A stretch of 64,000 nucleotides of DNA. Source: Flavobacteriaceae bacterium UBA1903 (GTDB lineage: Bacteria > Bacteroidota > Bacteroidia > Flavobacteriales > Flavobacteriaceae). A program made the position numbers and the translations under genes. The stretch covers positions 124,001 through 188,000 of the forward strand of contig DDGL01000007.1 of assembly GCA_002337605.1 (NCBI GenBank). Reading direction: 5' to 3'. Within the stretch, counting starts at the first letter, position 1. The number at the start of each line of letters is the position of its first letter. The notes below the pieces were generated by a model that was not told where the DNA came from, ran no database searches, and saw only the letters and a program-made list of their open reading frames with translations. Below, one piece after another: positions 16,509 through 26,514 of this stretch.

Positions 16509-19460
16509 ATGAAGAAACACCTTTTAACCTCACTTTTAGCCCTATTATTTTTATCGGCAAATGCCCAACAAATCAACCCATTGATTGTCAAAGATGACTT
16601 TGAAAATCAAAAAAAATGGGTGGATAGCATTTATACGAACTTGTCCCTGCAGGAAAAAATTGGGCAATTGTTTATGGTCGATGTCTTTTCCAGCGACCCT
16701 AAGTCTAAGACTGACAAAATAAAAAAACTCATTCAAGAGCAATACATTGGCGGGGTTATCTTTTCAAAAGGAGGTCCTAAAAGACAAGCAAAACTAAATA
16801 ACGAATTTCAGGAAGCGTCTAACATTCCACTTATGGTTGCAATGGACGCAGAGTGGGGGCTGGCAATGCGCCTAGATTCTACTTTTGCATATCCGTGGAA
16901 TATGACTTTGGGGGCCATAGAAGATAACAAGATTGTTGAAAACGTTGGAAAACGCATTGGCAAGCACAGCAAGCGCCTTGGAGTTCATATTAATTTTGCA
17001 CCCGTTGTAGACATTAACACCAACCCAAAAAATCCAATCATCGGGAATCGTTCTTTTGGGGAAGACAAAGAAAATGTTACTGAAAAGGCACTTGCGTTTA
17101 TGAAAGGTATGCAAAGTGCCGGCATACTTGCCAATGCCAAGCATTTCCCGGGGCATGGAGATACCGATGCAGATAGCCATAAAACATTGCCCACCATTCA
17201 TTTTTCTAAAGAACGGATCGATAGTGTAGAGCTCTTCCCCTACAGACGCCTTATCGAAGAAGGCCTTAGCAGTGTTATGGTCGCGCACCTTAATGTACCC
17301 TCTCTGGAAACGCAGTTAGATTTCCCTTCCTCTCTTTCTGAAACAATTGTAACCGATATGCTGAAAGGCGAACTGGGTTTTAACGGGCTGGTTTTTACAG
17401 ATGCTTTAAATATGAAAGGTGCAGCCAATTTTAAAGAACCTGGCGAAATAGATTTAGCTGCTTTTCTAGCAGGAAACGACGTGTTGCTTATTTCTGAAGA
17501 CATTCCTAAAGCACATCAATTATTGGTAAATGCTTTTAGAGAAGGGATTATTACTGAAGAACGCTTAGCACATTCTGTAAAAAAGATTTTGTACGCTAAG
17601 TATAAGGTTGGATTGAATACCTATAAGCCTGTTTCTACCAGATATTTAGTAGAGGAACTTAACACCGTCTGGGACGATGCCTTGTACGAAGAAGCCATGG
17701 AAAATGCGTTAACGGTTTTAAAAAATGACCGCGCTATTTTGCCTATTAAAGACCTTCAGAAAAAGAAAATAGCCTATGTAAATTTTGGTGATGATTCTGG
17801 TAAAACATTTTTAGAGCAGTTGCGAATGTACGCCGAAGTAGATTGGGTGAAAGCTTCAAGCTTAGATCAGTATGTAAAAAAACTCAAGGATTATAATTAC
17901 GTAATAATAGGGTTTCATCGTTCCAATGAAAACCCATGGAAAAGTTATGAGTTTACTGAAAAGGAATTGGTCTGGTTGTATGAAATTGCCAGAACCAATA
18001 CCGTCATTCTCGATGTTTTTACAAGACCGTACGCACTTTTAGATTTAAAAACCTCCACCAATTTTGAAGGGATTATTATGTCCTATCAAAACAGTGAGGT
18101 TGCTCAGGAGCTTTCAGCACAACTCATCTTTGGAGCTCGTGGCGCCAACGGAAGACTTCCCGTAAGCTTAGGAGAAGAGTTCCCGGTAAACACTCACTAT
18201 GAAATAAAACCTTTACGTCGCTTACAATATGGAACTCCAGAAAGTGTTGGTGTAAATAGTTATAAATTAAAAAAGATAGATTCCCTTGCCCAGGTTGGTT
18301 TATGGGGAGATATGTTTCCCGGAGCTCAAATTCTGGTAGCTCGTAAGGGAAAAGTAATTTACAATAAAACCTTTGGCAATCATACACAGCAAAAAAAGAT
18401 TCCTGTACAACCCAACGATGTTTACGATGTAGCTTCGCTTACCAAAATTCTGGCAACTTTGCCTATGGTTATGGAATTGGTAGATCGTGGAGTACTCACA
18501 TTAGACACAAAGCTTTCAGAAATGTTGCCTGAGTACAAAAACTCAAACAAGGCGAACATTACATTGCAACAAATTTTAACGCATACGGCACGATTAAAAG
18601 CGTGGATTCCATTTTATGCGCATACGCTGGACTCTGTAACGAACCAGCCTTCAAAGGACTACTATAAAACCAACCCCAACGAAACCTTCAATCTAAAAGT
18701 TGCGGAAGGTTTGTATATGCGCCGGGATTATAAGGACAGCATTTTTGAAATTATTAAAAAAAGTGATTTGCGAAGCAGAAGCGGTTACAAATACAGTGAT
18801 TTGCCGTATTATATGCTTAAAATATATCTGGAAAGTTTTTATGGAAAAGGTCTGGACGAACTTGTACAAAGTAACTTGTACGAATCTTTGGGAGCCAATC
18901 ATACCACGTATAACCCCCTTTCAAAGTTTTCTAAAACCGATATTGTTCCCACTGAAGATGACACCTATTTCAGGATGCAAAAAGTACACGGATATGTACA
19001 CGATCAAGGCGCCGCGATGATTGGTGGTGTAGGTGGGCATGCCGGAGTATTCAGTAACTCAAACGATATTGCAAAAATTATGCAAATGTATCTCTGGAAA
19101 GGATTTTACGGCGGTAAACGCTATTTTAATCCAGAAACGCTGGATATGTTCAACACCTGTTATTATTGTGAGGAAGATATAAGGCGTGGAGTAGGGTTCG
19201 ACAAACCCCAGTTAGGGGAATCCGGGCCAACCTGTGGCTGTGTTTCTATGACCAGTTTTGGGCATAGTGGTTTTACAGGAACATTAACCTGGGCAGATCC
19301 TGAGCAGGAAATTGTGTATGTTTTTTTATCCAACAGAACGTACCCTTCTGCAGAGAACAGGAAATTGATAAGTAGTGATTTGAGGAGTAACATTCAGCAA
19401 GCTATTTATGAAGCGATAGATCATAACACCAAATCAACCATCCAAACTGCATTTAAATGA
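16509..19460 (+). CDS. Glycoside hydrolase family 3 / class C beta-lactamase-like fusion
   Basis: A 983-residue exported two-domain enzyme. After the signal peptide (residues 1-19), a GH3 domain of NagZ type spans about 35-380, with the diagnostic KHFPGHGDTD at 211-220 (His/Asp acid-base loop) and the nucleophile D298 in FTDALNMKG. A GH3 C-terminal-like domain follows to about 560. A serine beta-lactamase/esterase domain then runs to the end, with the SxxK motif at S643-K646, a YSD motif near 759 and HSGFTGT near 919. The fusion is seen in many Bacteroidota and suggests peptidoglycan turnover: hexosaminidase plus a peptidase or esterase. The last codons overlap the bshA start (ATGA). Confidence 0.93.
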   Translation: MKKHLLTSLLALLFLSANAQQINPLIVKDDFENQKKWVDSIYTNLSLQEKIGQLFMVDVFSSDPKSKTDKIKKLIQEQYIGGVIFSKGGPKRQAKLNNEFQEASNIPLMVAMDAEWGLAMRLDSTFAYPWNMTLGAIEDNKIVENVGKRIGKHSKRLGVHINFAPVVDINTNPKNPIIGNRSFGEDKENVTEKALAFMKGMQSAGILANAKHFPGHGDTDADSHKTLPTIHFSKERIDSVELFPYRRLIEEGLSSVMVAHLNVPSLETQLDFPSSLSETIVTDMLKGELGFNGLVFTDALNMKGAANFKEPGEIDLAAFLAGNDVLLISEDIPKAHQLLVNAFREGIITEERLAHSVKKILYAKYKVGLNTYKPVSTRYLVEELNTVWDDALYEEAMENALTVLKNDRAILPIKDLQKKKIAYVNFGDDSGKTFLEQLRMYAEVDWVKASSLDQYVKKLKDYNYVIIGFHRSNENPWKSYEFTEKELVWLYEIARTNTVILDVFTRPYALLDLKTSTNFEGIIMSYQNSEVAQELSAQLIFGARGANGRLPVSLGEEFPVNTHYEIKPLRRLQYGTPESVGVNSYKLKKIDSLAQVGLWGDMFPGAQILVARKGKVIYNKTFGNHTQQKKIPVQPNDVYDVASLTKILATLPMVMELVDRGVLTLDTKLSEMLPEYKNSNKANITLQQILTHTARLKAWIPFYAHTLDSVTNQPSKDYYKTNPNETFNLKVAEGLYMRRDYKDSIFEIIKKSDLRSRSGYKYSDLPYYMLKIYLESFYGKGLDELVQSNLYESLGANHTTYNPLSKFSKTDIVPTEDDTYFRMQKVHGYVHDQGAAMIGGVGGHAGVFSNSNDIAKIMQMYLWKGFYGGKRYFNPETLDMFNTCYYCEEDIRRGVGFDKPQLGESGPTCGCVSMTSFGHSGFTGTLTWADPEQEIVYVFLSNRTYPSAENRKLISSDLRSNIQQAIYEAIDHNTKSTIQTAFK

Positions 19461-20587
19461 AAATAGCAATTGTTTGTTATCCAACCTTTGGAGGAAGTGG
19501 CGTAGTTGCTACAGAATTAGGCCTGGCACTAGCCGAAAGAGGTCACGAAGTACACTTTATTACTTATAAACAACCCGTTCGCTTAGAGCTATTATCCAAA
19601 AACATACACTTTCATGAAGTGTTAGTGCCCGATTATCCGCTGTTTCATTACCCGCCTTACGAGCTGGCCTTGTCCAGCAAGTTGGTAGATATGGTAAAAT
19701 TACACCGTATAGAAGTGCTACACGTACACTATGCCATTCCGCATGCCTACGCAGGCTATATGGCGAAGAAAATGCTGTTGGCTGAAGGCATCTCTATTCC
19801 TATGGTTACAACCTTGCACGGAACCGATATAACCCTTGTTGGGAATCACCCGCATTATAAACCCGCAGTTACTTTTAGCATTAATAAAAGCGATGTGGTA
19901 ACTTCGGTTTCACAAAGTTTGAAAGGTGATACCAACAGGCTTTTTGATATTACTTCTGAAATAGACGTGGTGCCTAACTTTATAGATGTTGAAAAATATA
20001 CAAACCCCTTTACCGATTGCCAGCGGGATTTGATGGCCGATAAAGATGAATATATCATTACACACATTAGTAATTTACGTCCCGTTAAGAACATTAGCGA
20101 TGTTATAGAGATCTTTAATCGCATTCAGAAAGAAATACCCGCTATTTTAATAATGGTAGGTGAGGGGCCCGAAAAAGAACCGGCCGAAGCGTTATGTCGA
20201 AAATTAGGGATTCAGGATAAAGTTCGGTTTCTTGGAAATAGTAGCGAAATTGATAAGATTTTATGTTTTAGCGATTTATTTTTATTGCCTTCAGAAAAAG
20301 AGAGTTTTGGCTTGGCAGCGTTAGAAGCTATGGCAAGTGGTGTGCCTGTAATTTCCAGTAACACAGGTGGCTTGGCAGAAGTTAATGAAGACGGAGTAAG
20401 TGGGTATTTAAGCGATGTAGGAAATGTAGCTGAAATGGCTGAAAATGCAATTGCTATCTTGAAATCTCCGGAAGAACTTACAAAATTTAAAAATCAGGCC
20501 AAGCACGCAGCCAAAAAATTTGATACCACACGTATTGTCCCGATGTATGAAGAAGTTTATAAAAAAGCCATAGCCTATGTCTCGTAA
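19457..20587 (+). CDS. bshA: N-acetyl-alpha-D-glucosaminyl L-malate synthase
   Basis: A GT4 glycosyltransferase of 376 residues that joins UDP-GlcNAc to L-malate, the first step of bacillithiol synthesis. Recognition rests on the N-terminal IVCYPTFGGSGVVATELG, the VHYAIPHAYAGYMAKK segment, TLHGTDITLVG, and the donor-site block LPSEKESFGLAALEAMASGVPVISSNTGG near residue 280. Length and order of blocks are those of BshA, and many Bacteroidota make bacillithiol. The start overlaps the stop of the GH3 fusion (ATGA). The bshB and bshC genes are not in the window. Confidence 0.95.
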   Translation: MKIAIVCYPTFGGSGVVATELGLALAERGHEVHFITYKQPVRLELLSKNIHFHEVLVPDYPLFHYPPYELALSSKLVDMVKLHRIEVLHVHYAIPHAYAGYMAKKMLLAEGISIPMVTTLHGTDITLVGNHPHYKPAVTFSINKSDVVTSVSQSLKGDTNRLFDITSEIDVVPNFIDVEKYTNPFTDCQRDLMADKDEYIITHISNLRPVKNISDVIEIFNRIQKEIPAILIMVGEGPEKEPAEALCRKLGIQDKVRFLGNSSEIDKILCFSDLFLLPSEKESFGLAALEAMASGVPVISSNTGGLAEVNEDGVSGYLSDVGNVAEMAENAIAILKSPEELTKFKNQAKHAAKKFDTTRIVPMYEEVYKKAIAYVS

Positions 20588-21071
20588 CGTAATTATATTT
20601 TTAATAGTGATGCCCTTAGTAGTATTTATGAATTGTAAGAATACAGGGGCAACTACCGATACTCCAAAACACATGGAAAAGCCGCAACAGGAATCTATTG
20701 AATTTACAACTCTCCTAAGCGACGCTCACAGTAATTTTACTCAAAGCACACATCGTGTCATTACCTCACAAAAGAAATTAAACGAGGTGTTTGCTAAGGT
20801 AAATAGCACTCGTATGCCAGGTATTGAGGTGCCAAACGTAGATTTTAACACCTATGAAGTGTTTTTTTACGGCCCAGGGGAAGTAAATCATGGGACGGAA
20901 GGACCTAAAGTCGCTTCAGTTACAAAAGAAAATCAAACAATTGTTGTAAAATTAGCCGCAGGAAAACCACAAGGAAAATATGTGACCGCAGTTATGTCCC
21001 AACCGGCTGTACTAATTCAGTATAAAAAACAAGGCTTGCCGGTTGTTGTGAAGGCTGCTGAGGAGAAATAG
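20577..21071 (+). CDS. Putative lipoprotein with PrcB-like C-terminal domain
   Basis: A 164-residue exported protein that overlaps the end of bshA by 11 bases. The N-terminus is hydrophobic (VIIFLIVMPLVVFMNC) and Cys at about residue 20 could be a lipid attachment site, though FMNC is a loose lipobox. The body (RVITSQKKLNEVFAKVN ... VDFNTYEVFFYGPGEVNHGTEGPKV ... VKLAAGKPQGKYVTAVMSQPAVLIQYKKQ) resembles the PrcB C-terminal domain, a small beta fold found in protease-complex accessory proteins. Position after bshA looks incidental. Confidence in the domain call is moderate. Confidence 0.7.
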   Translation: MSRNVIIFLIVMPLVVFMNCKNTGATTDTPKHMEKPQQESIEFTTLLSDAHSNFTQSTHRVITSQKKLNEVFAKVNSTRMPGIEVPNVDFNTYEVFFYGPGEVNHGTEGPKVASVTKENQTIVVKLAAGKPQGKYVTAVMSQPAVLIQYKKQGLPVVVKAAEEK

Positions 21072-21303
21072 TTTTTTATCCTTTTACTGATAAGGGTTGT
21101 CCAAGTACTACTTATTCGGTATGTTTTTATCGGATTCGCATTTACTTTTTTATCGAAAGGAAGCTCTAGTAGGTTGCGCGATGTTTTAGATATTGAATCA
21201 TTAAAAAAAAACCACTAGCGTATTACTAATGAACCTGATTTTTGACCCAAACAAAGGTTGTTGCAAGCCTAGTATACTTGATTTTACAAGTACCCATAAA
21301 ACT

Positions 21304-22758
21304 CTAAAAATTCTTTTCCAAAAACTCCATCGCATTTACGTGAAGTACCCGTTCCACAATAGACGCCGCACTAATCTTATTAAAATCCTGTAGCCTGTTT
21401 CGGTTGTTTTCTAAATAATCCGTTGCGTGGTGGAGCATTTCTTCTCCCAGGTCTTTTATATTTTCGGCGGTCCAAAGGCCTTTTATGGGGTTTACAATAC
21501 CGTCAAAATCACTTCCAATGGTCTGAATTCCCCAGCAAAATAAGCCTTCATTGTTTAAAACATTGGCAATATGAGCTACCTGTCGCCATACCAGGAGCGA
21601 CTTTTTTTGGAGTTGTTTCCGTTTATTCGGAAAATAGATCTTAGATTCATTAATTGCCTTTTTACTGCCAATACGGCGTTCGTCTAATTGTATTCCCAGC
21701 ATTCCATTACTTTTGGCAATTCGGACGATTTCGTCATCGTAAAAATTAATATCCATCGTATTGAAGTAGGGTGCTTGTTCCGGATAATCTGTTGCATCCC
21801 ATTGCACGATAGACCGTCTCCCATTAACAGCTCCATGGCTTGCTATAACGGGTATTGTTTCTCCTTCAAATTTGGTATCCAGCAAATCATAAAACGCCTT
21901 TCTCGATGTCGTACTCATATGCTTTATGTCTATTGGAATTATGGGTCCATTTGTACTAGAAAGCAAGCGCTCCAACACTTCCATACCTAGCTCAGTAACA
22001 CCTGTGTTTAATCCTCTGTTTTGGTTCTCTTTTAAAGCTCCAATGCTAATACTTCGTGAATGACCACATAACTCATTATAAAAGTGATGTGCAAGGGTGA
22101 TAAAGGCGGGTTTATGATTCCAGGCTTTAACGTTTTTAACATTTTTAAGCACTTCAACAGGATCTGCTGTGTCCTTATTCATATCCAGACCTGTATTGAA
22201 GGAGTGTCCCCCTTCAATAGACAAAACGATGTTGATAATCTTTTTATCCTTGGTTTCACTGTTTTGATTCTCTTCAATTTCAGCATAATTGGCTACGAGT
22301 CTGTACGTATAAAAAACACCCTCTATTTTATGCACTTGATTATCTAATTGTTTGTAGAAATCATACTCACTTTCAAGATCTTCATAATAATCCTGATGCC
22401 GCATGACGGCGTCTATACGGCTTTGGCTTATACTGGCAGCCAGGTTTACTAAGACATCTGTCAATCCTTTCCAACCCCAAACCCGTTTGCTTAGGAAATG
22501 CTTTTCAAAAGGGTAGAGGCTAATAATAACAACTTTAGCACCAGACCTTGCCAGGGCGCTCATGTCGGTCTGCGTAAATTTTGTGAGGGTAACTAATCTG
22601 TTTACAAATTTTTCAAGTACCGTTGGCGGACTGTAATGCCAAATGGAATTTTTTCTGCCTGCATCTAAGGCATTTTGTTTTGGAGGTTTGTATTTAAAAC
22701 TTTTGCTATACGGTTTTAGAGAAGGATGACAGTGTATATCTACATAGTGCGTTTTCAT
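21304..22758 (-). CDS. Membrane dipeptidase (peptidase family M19)
   Basis: A 484-residue zinc dipeptidase-like protein of the renal dipeptidase family, in the amidohydrolase fold. The N-terminal HCHPS motif (residues about 8-12) replaces the usual HxD. Further ligands are E-containing VLSIEGGHSF, H in PIDIKHMS, H in PVIASHGAVNG and the DFDG motif (GSDFDGIVNP) near the C-terminus. The ATG at 22758 is preferred because it places the metal motif at the expected distance; a longer start would add an eight-residue leader. No signal peptide is visible, so it is probably cytosolic despite the family name. It may act on D-amino-acid or peptidoglycan dipeptides. Confidence 0.85.
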   Translation of the reverse strand: MKTHYVDIHCHPSLKPYSKSFKYKPPKQNALDAGRKNSIWHYSPPTVLEKFVNRLVTLTKFTQTDMSALARSGAKVVIISLYPFEKHFLSKRVWGWKGLTDVLVNLAASISQSRIDAVMRHQDYYEDLESEYDFYKQLDNQVHKIEGVFYTYRLVANYAEIEENQNSETKDKKIINIVLSIEGGHSFNTGLDMNKDTADPVEVLKNVKNVKAWNHKPAFITLAHHFYNELCGHSRSISIGALKENQNRGLNTGVTELGMEVLERLLSSTNGPIIPIDIKHMSTTSRKAFYDLLDTKFEGETIPVIASHGAVNGRRSIVQWDATDYPEQAPYFNTMDINFYDDEIVRIAKSNGMLGIQLDERRIGSKKAINESKIYFPNKRKQLQKKSLLVWRQVAHIANVLNNEGLFCWGIQTIGSDFDGIVNPIKGLWTAENIKDLGEEMLHHATDYLENNRNRLQDFNKISAASIVERVLHVNAMEFLEKNF

Positions 22759-22808
22759 AATCGTCAATGGGTTGCAAACCATAAAGTTGCAATAAATAAT
22801 TCGGTTAT

Positions 22809-22832
22809 AAAACAGGAAAAACCCTGTTTTTT
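22809..22832. terminator. Rho-independent-type hairpin
   Basis: AAAACAGG at 22809-22816 pairs with CCTGTTTT at 22823-22830, followed by more T residues. It is one of two hairpins downstream of the minus-strand gene ending at 22903 and upstream of the M19 dipeptidase start. Confidence 0.55.
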
Positions 22833-22850
22833 AATACCATTTTACCCATA

Positions 22851-22878
22851 AAAAAACGCCCCTGTATGGAGCGTTTTT
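22851..22878 (-). terminator. Terminator of the outer-membrane protein gene
   Basis: AAAAACGC at 22852-22859 pairs with GCGTTTTT at 22871-22878. Read on the minus strand it ends in a T-run, 25 bases after the stop of the gene at 22903. The A/T flanks make it usable in both directions. Confidence 0.7.
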
Positions 22879-22902
22879 AGAATTATCTTGTGAATTTCGG
22901 TA

Positions 22903-23391
22903 TTAAAACTGATAGCGAACCCCTAAGGCAATGTCAAAATCGACATCGTCATTTACGTCACCAAGACCAAACTCTGGTCTGAAGTCCAGAGATAAGAGCA
23001 ATGGAAAATCAAAATCGTACTCAATACCAATATCTCCGGCTACGTAAACGTAGGTTTCGGTATCGTCATTGTTACCAGGAAATCTATCATCATCAAAGTT
23101 TACTTGCGCAACACCACCTCCGGCACCAGCATACCAGTTAAAGCCACCGTCTATGTTCCATACCCATTGGTATAAAGCAGTTAATCTGTAGGCATCAAAA
23201 TTTTTATTACTTCGCCACCCAAGATCAAACTCCAGCCTGTGCTTGGCATCTAAATACCTTTGGTAGCTTACTTCGGTACCAAAACCGTCGCTATCTCCCA
23301 ATCTAAGACCGATTGCATTTTTTTCTTCCTGTGCGTTTGCGTGTAAGCCAAAGCCAAAAACGACCAAAGCCATTAAAATTAATTTTTTCAT
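22903..23391 (-). CDS. Small outer-membrane beta-barrel protein
   Basis: A 162-residue exported protein. After the signal peptide (MKKLILMALVVFGFGLHANAQ) it alternates hydrophobic and polar residues in eight strand-like segments (NAIGLRLGD, GFGTEVSYQRYL, RLEFDLGWRS, RLTALYQWVW, FNWYAGAGGGVAQVNF, TYVYVAGDIGIEYDF, LLSLDFRPEFGL, DFDIALGVRYQF). The terminal aromatic residue (F) is the usual beta-barrel insertion signal. This is the size of an OmpX/OmpW-like eight-stranded barrel. An exact -7 box lies upstream and a hairpin terminator downstream, so it is monocistronic. Specific function is unknown. Confidence 0.85.
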   Translation of the reverse strand: MKKLILMALVVFGFGLHANAQEEKNAIGLRLGDSDGFGTEVSYQRYLDAKHRLEFDLGWRSNKNFDAYRLTALYQWVWNIDGGFNWYAGAGGGVAQVNFDDDRFPGNNDDTETYVYVAGDIGIEYDFDFPLLLSLDFRPEFGLGDVNDDVDFDIALGVRYQF

Positions 23392-23417
23392 AGTAGTATG
23401 TGTTAGGGTTTGTGATA

Positions 23418-23425
23418 CAAACGTA
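23418..23425 (-). promoter_or_regulatory. -7 promoter element of the outer-membrane protein gene
   Basis: TACGTTTG on the minus strand matches TAnnTTTG exactly, 26 bases upstream of the ATG at 23391. A -33 TTG is not evident. Confidence 0.5.
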
Positions 23426-23522
23426 GTTTTTAAAGTTAGAAGTATGAGTTAATGAAATGTTAGACTTTTATAGAGTTAATTATTGTTTGGCTTGGTGTAA
23501 GAAGTTACTTTTACAGTGCTAT

Positions 23523-26429
23523 ATGAAAGACAACCTACTTCTGTTACAAAAATCCTTGGCTGGTGCGCTGCATTTCGATGCGCTCCATACAGCGATCTAT
23601 GCTACAGATGCTTCTGTGTATCGTAAAGTGCCTCTGGCAGTAGCATTTCCTAAAACCGAAGCAGACATACGGCAACTCGTTCAGTTTGCTCAGGATCATA
23701 AAACCTCCCTCATTCCCCGTACAGCAGGAACTTCTCTGGCAGGACAATGTGTTGGCGATGGTATTGTGGTAGATGTGTCTAAGCATTTTACTGAAATCTT
23801 AAAACTAGACAAAGAAGCTAAGACAGTTACAGTGCAGCCTGGCGTTATTAGGGACGAGTTAAATAACTATCTAGCACCCTACGGACTCTTTTTTGGTCCC
23901 AATACATCAACAAGCAATAGGTGTATGATAGGAGGGATGGTAGGTAATAACAGCAGCGGAACGACCTCTATTAAATATGGGGTGACCCGGGATAAGGTCT
24001 TAAAACTAAAAACACTACTGTCCAATGGGGAAGCGGTTGTTTTTTCTAAAATTTCCAAAGCTGAATTTATAGCAAAAACTAAAGAAACCACTTTAGAAGG
24101 CGAAATTTATAAAACACTTTTTACGGAACTATCCAATCCAGCAACCCGTGCAGCGATTACCAGAGAATTTCCAAAACCTGAGATCCACCGCCGAAATACA
24201 GGGTATGCGGTGGATGCATTACTTGATAATGAAGTATTTTCCACTTCTGAAGAAAAAATTAACCTTTGTAAAATCCTCTGTGGAAGTGAAGGTACCCTTG
24301 CATTTACTACTGAAATTACGTTACAACTAGACGAGCTTCCCCCTACTAAAACAGCTTTAATCGCTGCACAATACGAAACTCTTGAAAATTGCCTGAATGA
24401 CATCAATAATGTGATGCAGCATAACCTGTACACCTGTGAAATGATAGACGATGTGATTTTGAATTGTACCAAGAAAAATAAAAAATACGACCCGTATCGC
24501 TTTTTTGTAGAAGGAGCTCCCAAAGCTTTATTATTGCTGGAGTTAAATGCTCATTCACAAGAGGAACTTTCAGCACAAATTAAAGCGCTTTTAGCAACAT
24601 TACAGCAATCAGAGTTAAGTTATGCCCAACCAGTTTTAAAAGGTCCAGAGATAACGATGGCCCTGGAACTGCGCAAGGCCGGTCTTGGTTTGCTGGGAAA
24701 TATGGTAGGCGATAAAAAAGCCGTGGCTTGTATTGAAGATACTGCCGTAGCCTTGCCGGATTTACCGGATTTTATCAAGGAGTTTTCTAAAATAATGAAG
24801 GGATACAATCAGGAAGCTGTGTATTATGCCCACGCAGGAGCAGGAGAATTGCATTTACGCCCTATTCTTAATCTGAAGACCGATGAAGGGAAAACACTTT
24901 TCAGAAGCATTACAACCGATGTAGCCGGGCTTACCAAGAAGTACAAAGGCTCTTTTTCGGGAGAACACGGAGATGGAATTGTACGTGCTGAATTTTTGAA
25001 ATCACAAATTGGAGAAGCAAACTTTGAACTTTTAAAAGGTGTTAAAAATACCTTCGATGCTAACAACATCTTCAACCCGGGCAAAATAACCAATGCCTGG
25101 CCTATGGATGCAAGTCTGCGAACCGATTTCACAACTGAAGAAATCCAAACGCAGTTCAATTTTGGAGATTCACAAGGCATCCTTCGCTTAGCTGAAAAGT
25201 GCAATGGTAGCGGTGACTGTAGGAAAACAGAGCAAGCAGCAGGTGCTATGTGCCCGAGTTACCATGCTACAAAAAACGAAAAAGATACGACTAGGGCACG
25301 TGCCAATACACTTCGGGAAGTGTTAACCCATAACGATGCTGCCAATAAGTTTGATTCTAAAGAATTAAAGGAAGTGTTTGATTTATGCATAGGTTGTAAA
25401 GCCTGCGCCACAGAATGTCCCAGTAATGTAGATATGGCAACCGCAAAAGCTGAATTTTTATACCAATACCGAAAAGCAAATGGAGCTTCTAAAGCCGAAA
25501 AATTAGTAGCAAAAAGCACTTATTTAAACAAACAAGCGGCAAAATATTCTGGGATAGCAAACTTCATTTTCAACAATTCACTAACATCAAAAATCATTAA
25601 AGCACAGGGGAATATTGCTGTAAAGCGATCCATCCCTAAAGTATCTAGTAAAAGTTTTAGTAAGATATATCAACATATTAAAAAACAGGAAGTTAAAGAA
25701 CATAAAGTTTTGTTATTTGTAGACGAGTTCAGCAATTATCTGGAAGCTGAAATTGCCTTAGATGCGTATGAGTTATTAAGTGAATTAGGGTATGAAATTG
25801 AAGTAATTCATCACTTAGATAGTGCCCGAGCGATGCTCTCCAAAGGGTTTTTGGATGAAGCCAAAATAGAAGCCGAGAAAAATATAGCTTACCTTAAAAG
25901 CAAAGTTTCAAGAGAAGTTCCCTTAGTAGGGATTGAACCTTCTGCAATATTAGGTTTCAAGGACGAATACCTTCGGTTGGTGGACGATTTGCAGGGGGCG
26001 CGTCATATTTCAGAAAACACCTTGCTGTTGGAAGAGTTTTTAGCTTCTGAAGTGGAACGAGGGAATATTTCAGCAAATCAGTTTACTTCAGAAGAAAAAC
26101 AAATAAAGATTCATGTGCATTGTCATCAAAAAGCACTCAGCAATCAAAAAGTAACGTTCGATATTCTGAACCTTCCTAAAAACTACAAACCCACGATCAT
26201 TGCTTCGGGATGCTGTGGGATGGCAGGAAGTTTCGGGTATGAAAAAGAACATTACGAACTAAGCATGAAAATAGGGGAGTTAAAGTTATTTCCTTCGGTT
26301 AGAAAAGCTCCAGCAGACGTACTAATTGCTGCAAATGGCACAAGTTGCAGACATCAAATAAAAGATGGGACACAACGGGAAGCACTGCATCCAGTAACTA
26401 TTCTGAGAAGGGCTTTGAAAGTTAACTAA
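23523..26429 (+). CDS. FAD- and Fe-S-containing dehydrogenase (D-lactate dehydrogenase/GlcD-GlcF type)
   Basis: A 968-residue fusion. The N-terminal FAD-binding PCMH domain (LIPRTAGTSLAGQCVGDGIVVDV, then CMIGGMVGNNSSGT) and FAD-oxidase C-terminal domain (SFSGEHGDGIVRAEFL) fill about 1-540. Ferredoxin-type cysteines follow: CNGSGDCRKTE...MCPSYHAT and C622-IGC-KAC-ATEC632. A CCG-type cysteine-rich domain ends the protein (HCHQKAL ... CCGMAGSFGYE with C897-C898). This is the architecture of quinone-linked D-lactate or D-2-hydroxyacid dehydrogenases. The start is the ATG at 23523; the longer frame adds 22 residues not typical of the family. The electron acceptor is probably menaquinone at the inner membrane. 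Confidence 0.9.
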   Translation: MKDNLLLLQKSLAGALHFDALHTAIYATDASVYRKVPLAVAFPKTEADIRQLVQFAQDHKTSLIPRTAGTSLAGQCVGDGIVVDVSKHFTEILKLDKEAKTVTVQPGVIRDELNNYLAPYGLFFGPNTSTSNRCMIGGMVGNNSSGTTSIKYGVTRDKVLKLKTLLSNGEAVVFSKISKAEFIAKTKETTLEGEIYKTLFTELSNPATRAAITREFPKPEIHRRNTGYAVDALLDNEVFSTSEEKINLCKILCGSEGTLAFTTEITLQLDELPPTKTALIAAQYETLENCLNDINNVMQHNLYTCEMIDDVILNCTKKNKKYDPYRFFVEGAPKALLLLELNAHSQEELSAQIKALLATLQQSELSYAQPVLKGPEITMALELRKAGLGLLGNMVGDKKAVACIEDTAVALPDLPDFIKEFSKIMKGYNQEAVYYAHAGAGELHLRPILNLKTDEGKTLFRSITTDVAGLTKKYKGSFSGEHGDGIVRAEFLKSQIGEANFELLKGVKNTFDANNIFNPGKITNAWPMDASLRTDFTTEEIQTQFNFGDSQGILRLAEKCNGSGDCRKTEQAAGAMCPSYHATKNEKDTTRARANTLREVLTHNDAANKFDSKELKEVFDLCIGCKACATECPSNVDMATAKAEFLYQYRKANGASKAEKLVAKSTYLNKQAAKYSGIANFIFNNSLTSKIIKAQGNIAVKRSIPKVSSKSFSKIYQHIKKQEVKEHKVLLFVDEFSNYLEAEIALDAYELLSELGYEIEVIHHLDSARAMLSKGFLDEAKIEAEKNIAYLKSKVSREVPLVGIEPSAILGFKDEYLRLVDDLQGARHISENTLLLEEFLASEVERGNISANQFTSEEKQIKIHVHCHQKALSNQKVTFDILNLPKNYKPTIIASGCCGMAGSFGYEKEHYELSMKIGELKLFPSVRKAPADVLIAANGTSCRHQIKDGTQREALHPVTILRRALKVN

Positions 26430-26514
26430 TTTTTAGACCTGAGGGTTTACTGTTTAGATAGGAGGTCAGTGGGACTGTATGCTATTTTTATTATTAACCT
26501 TTCTAACGGATTAA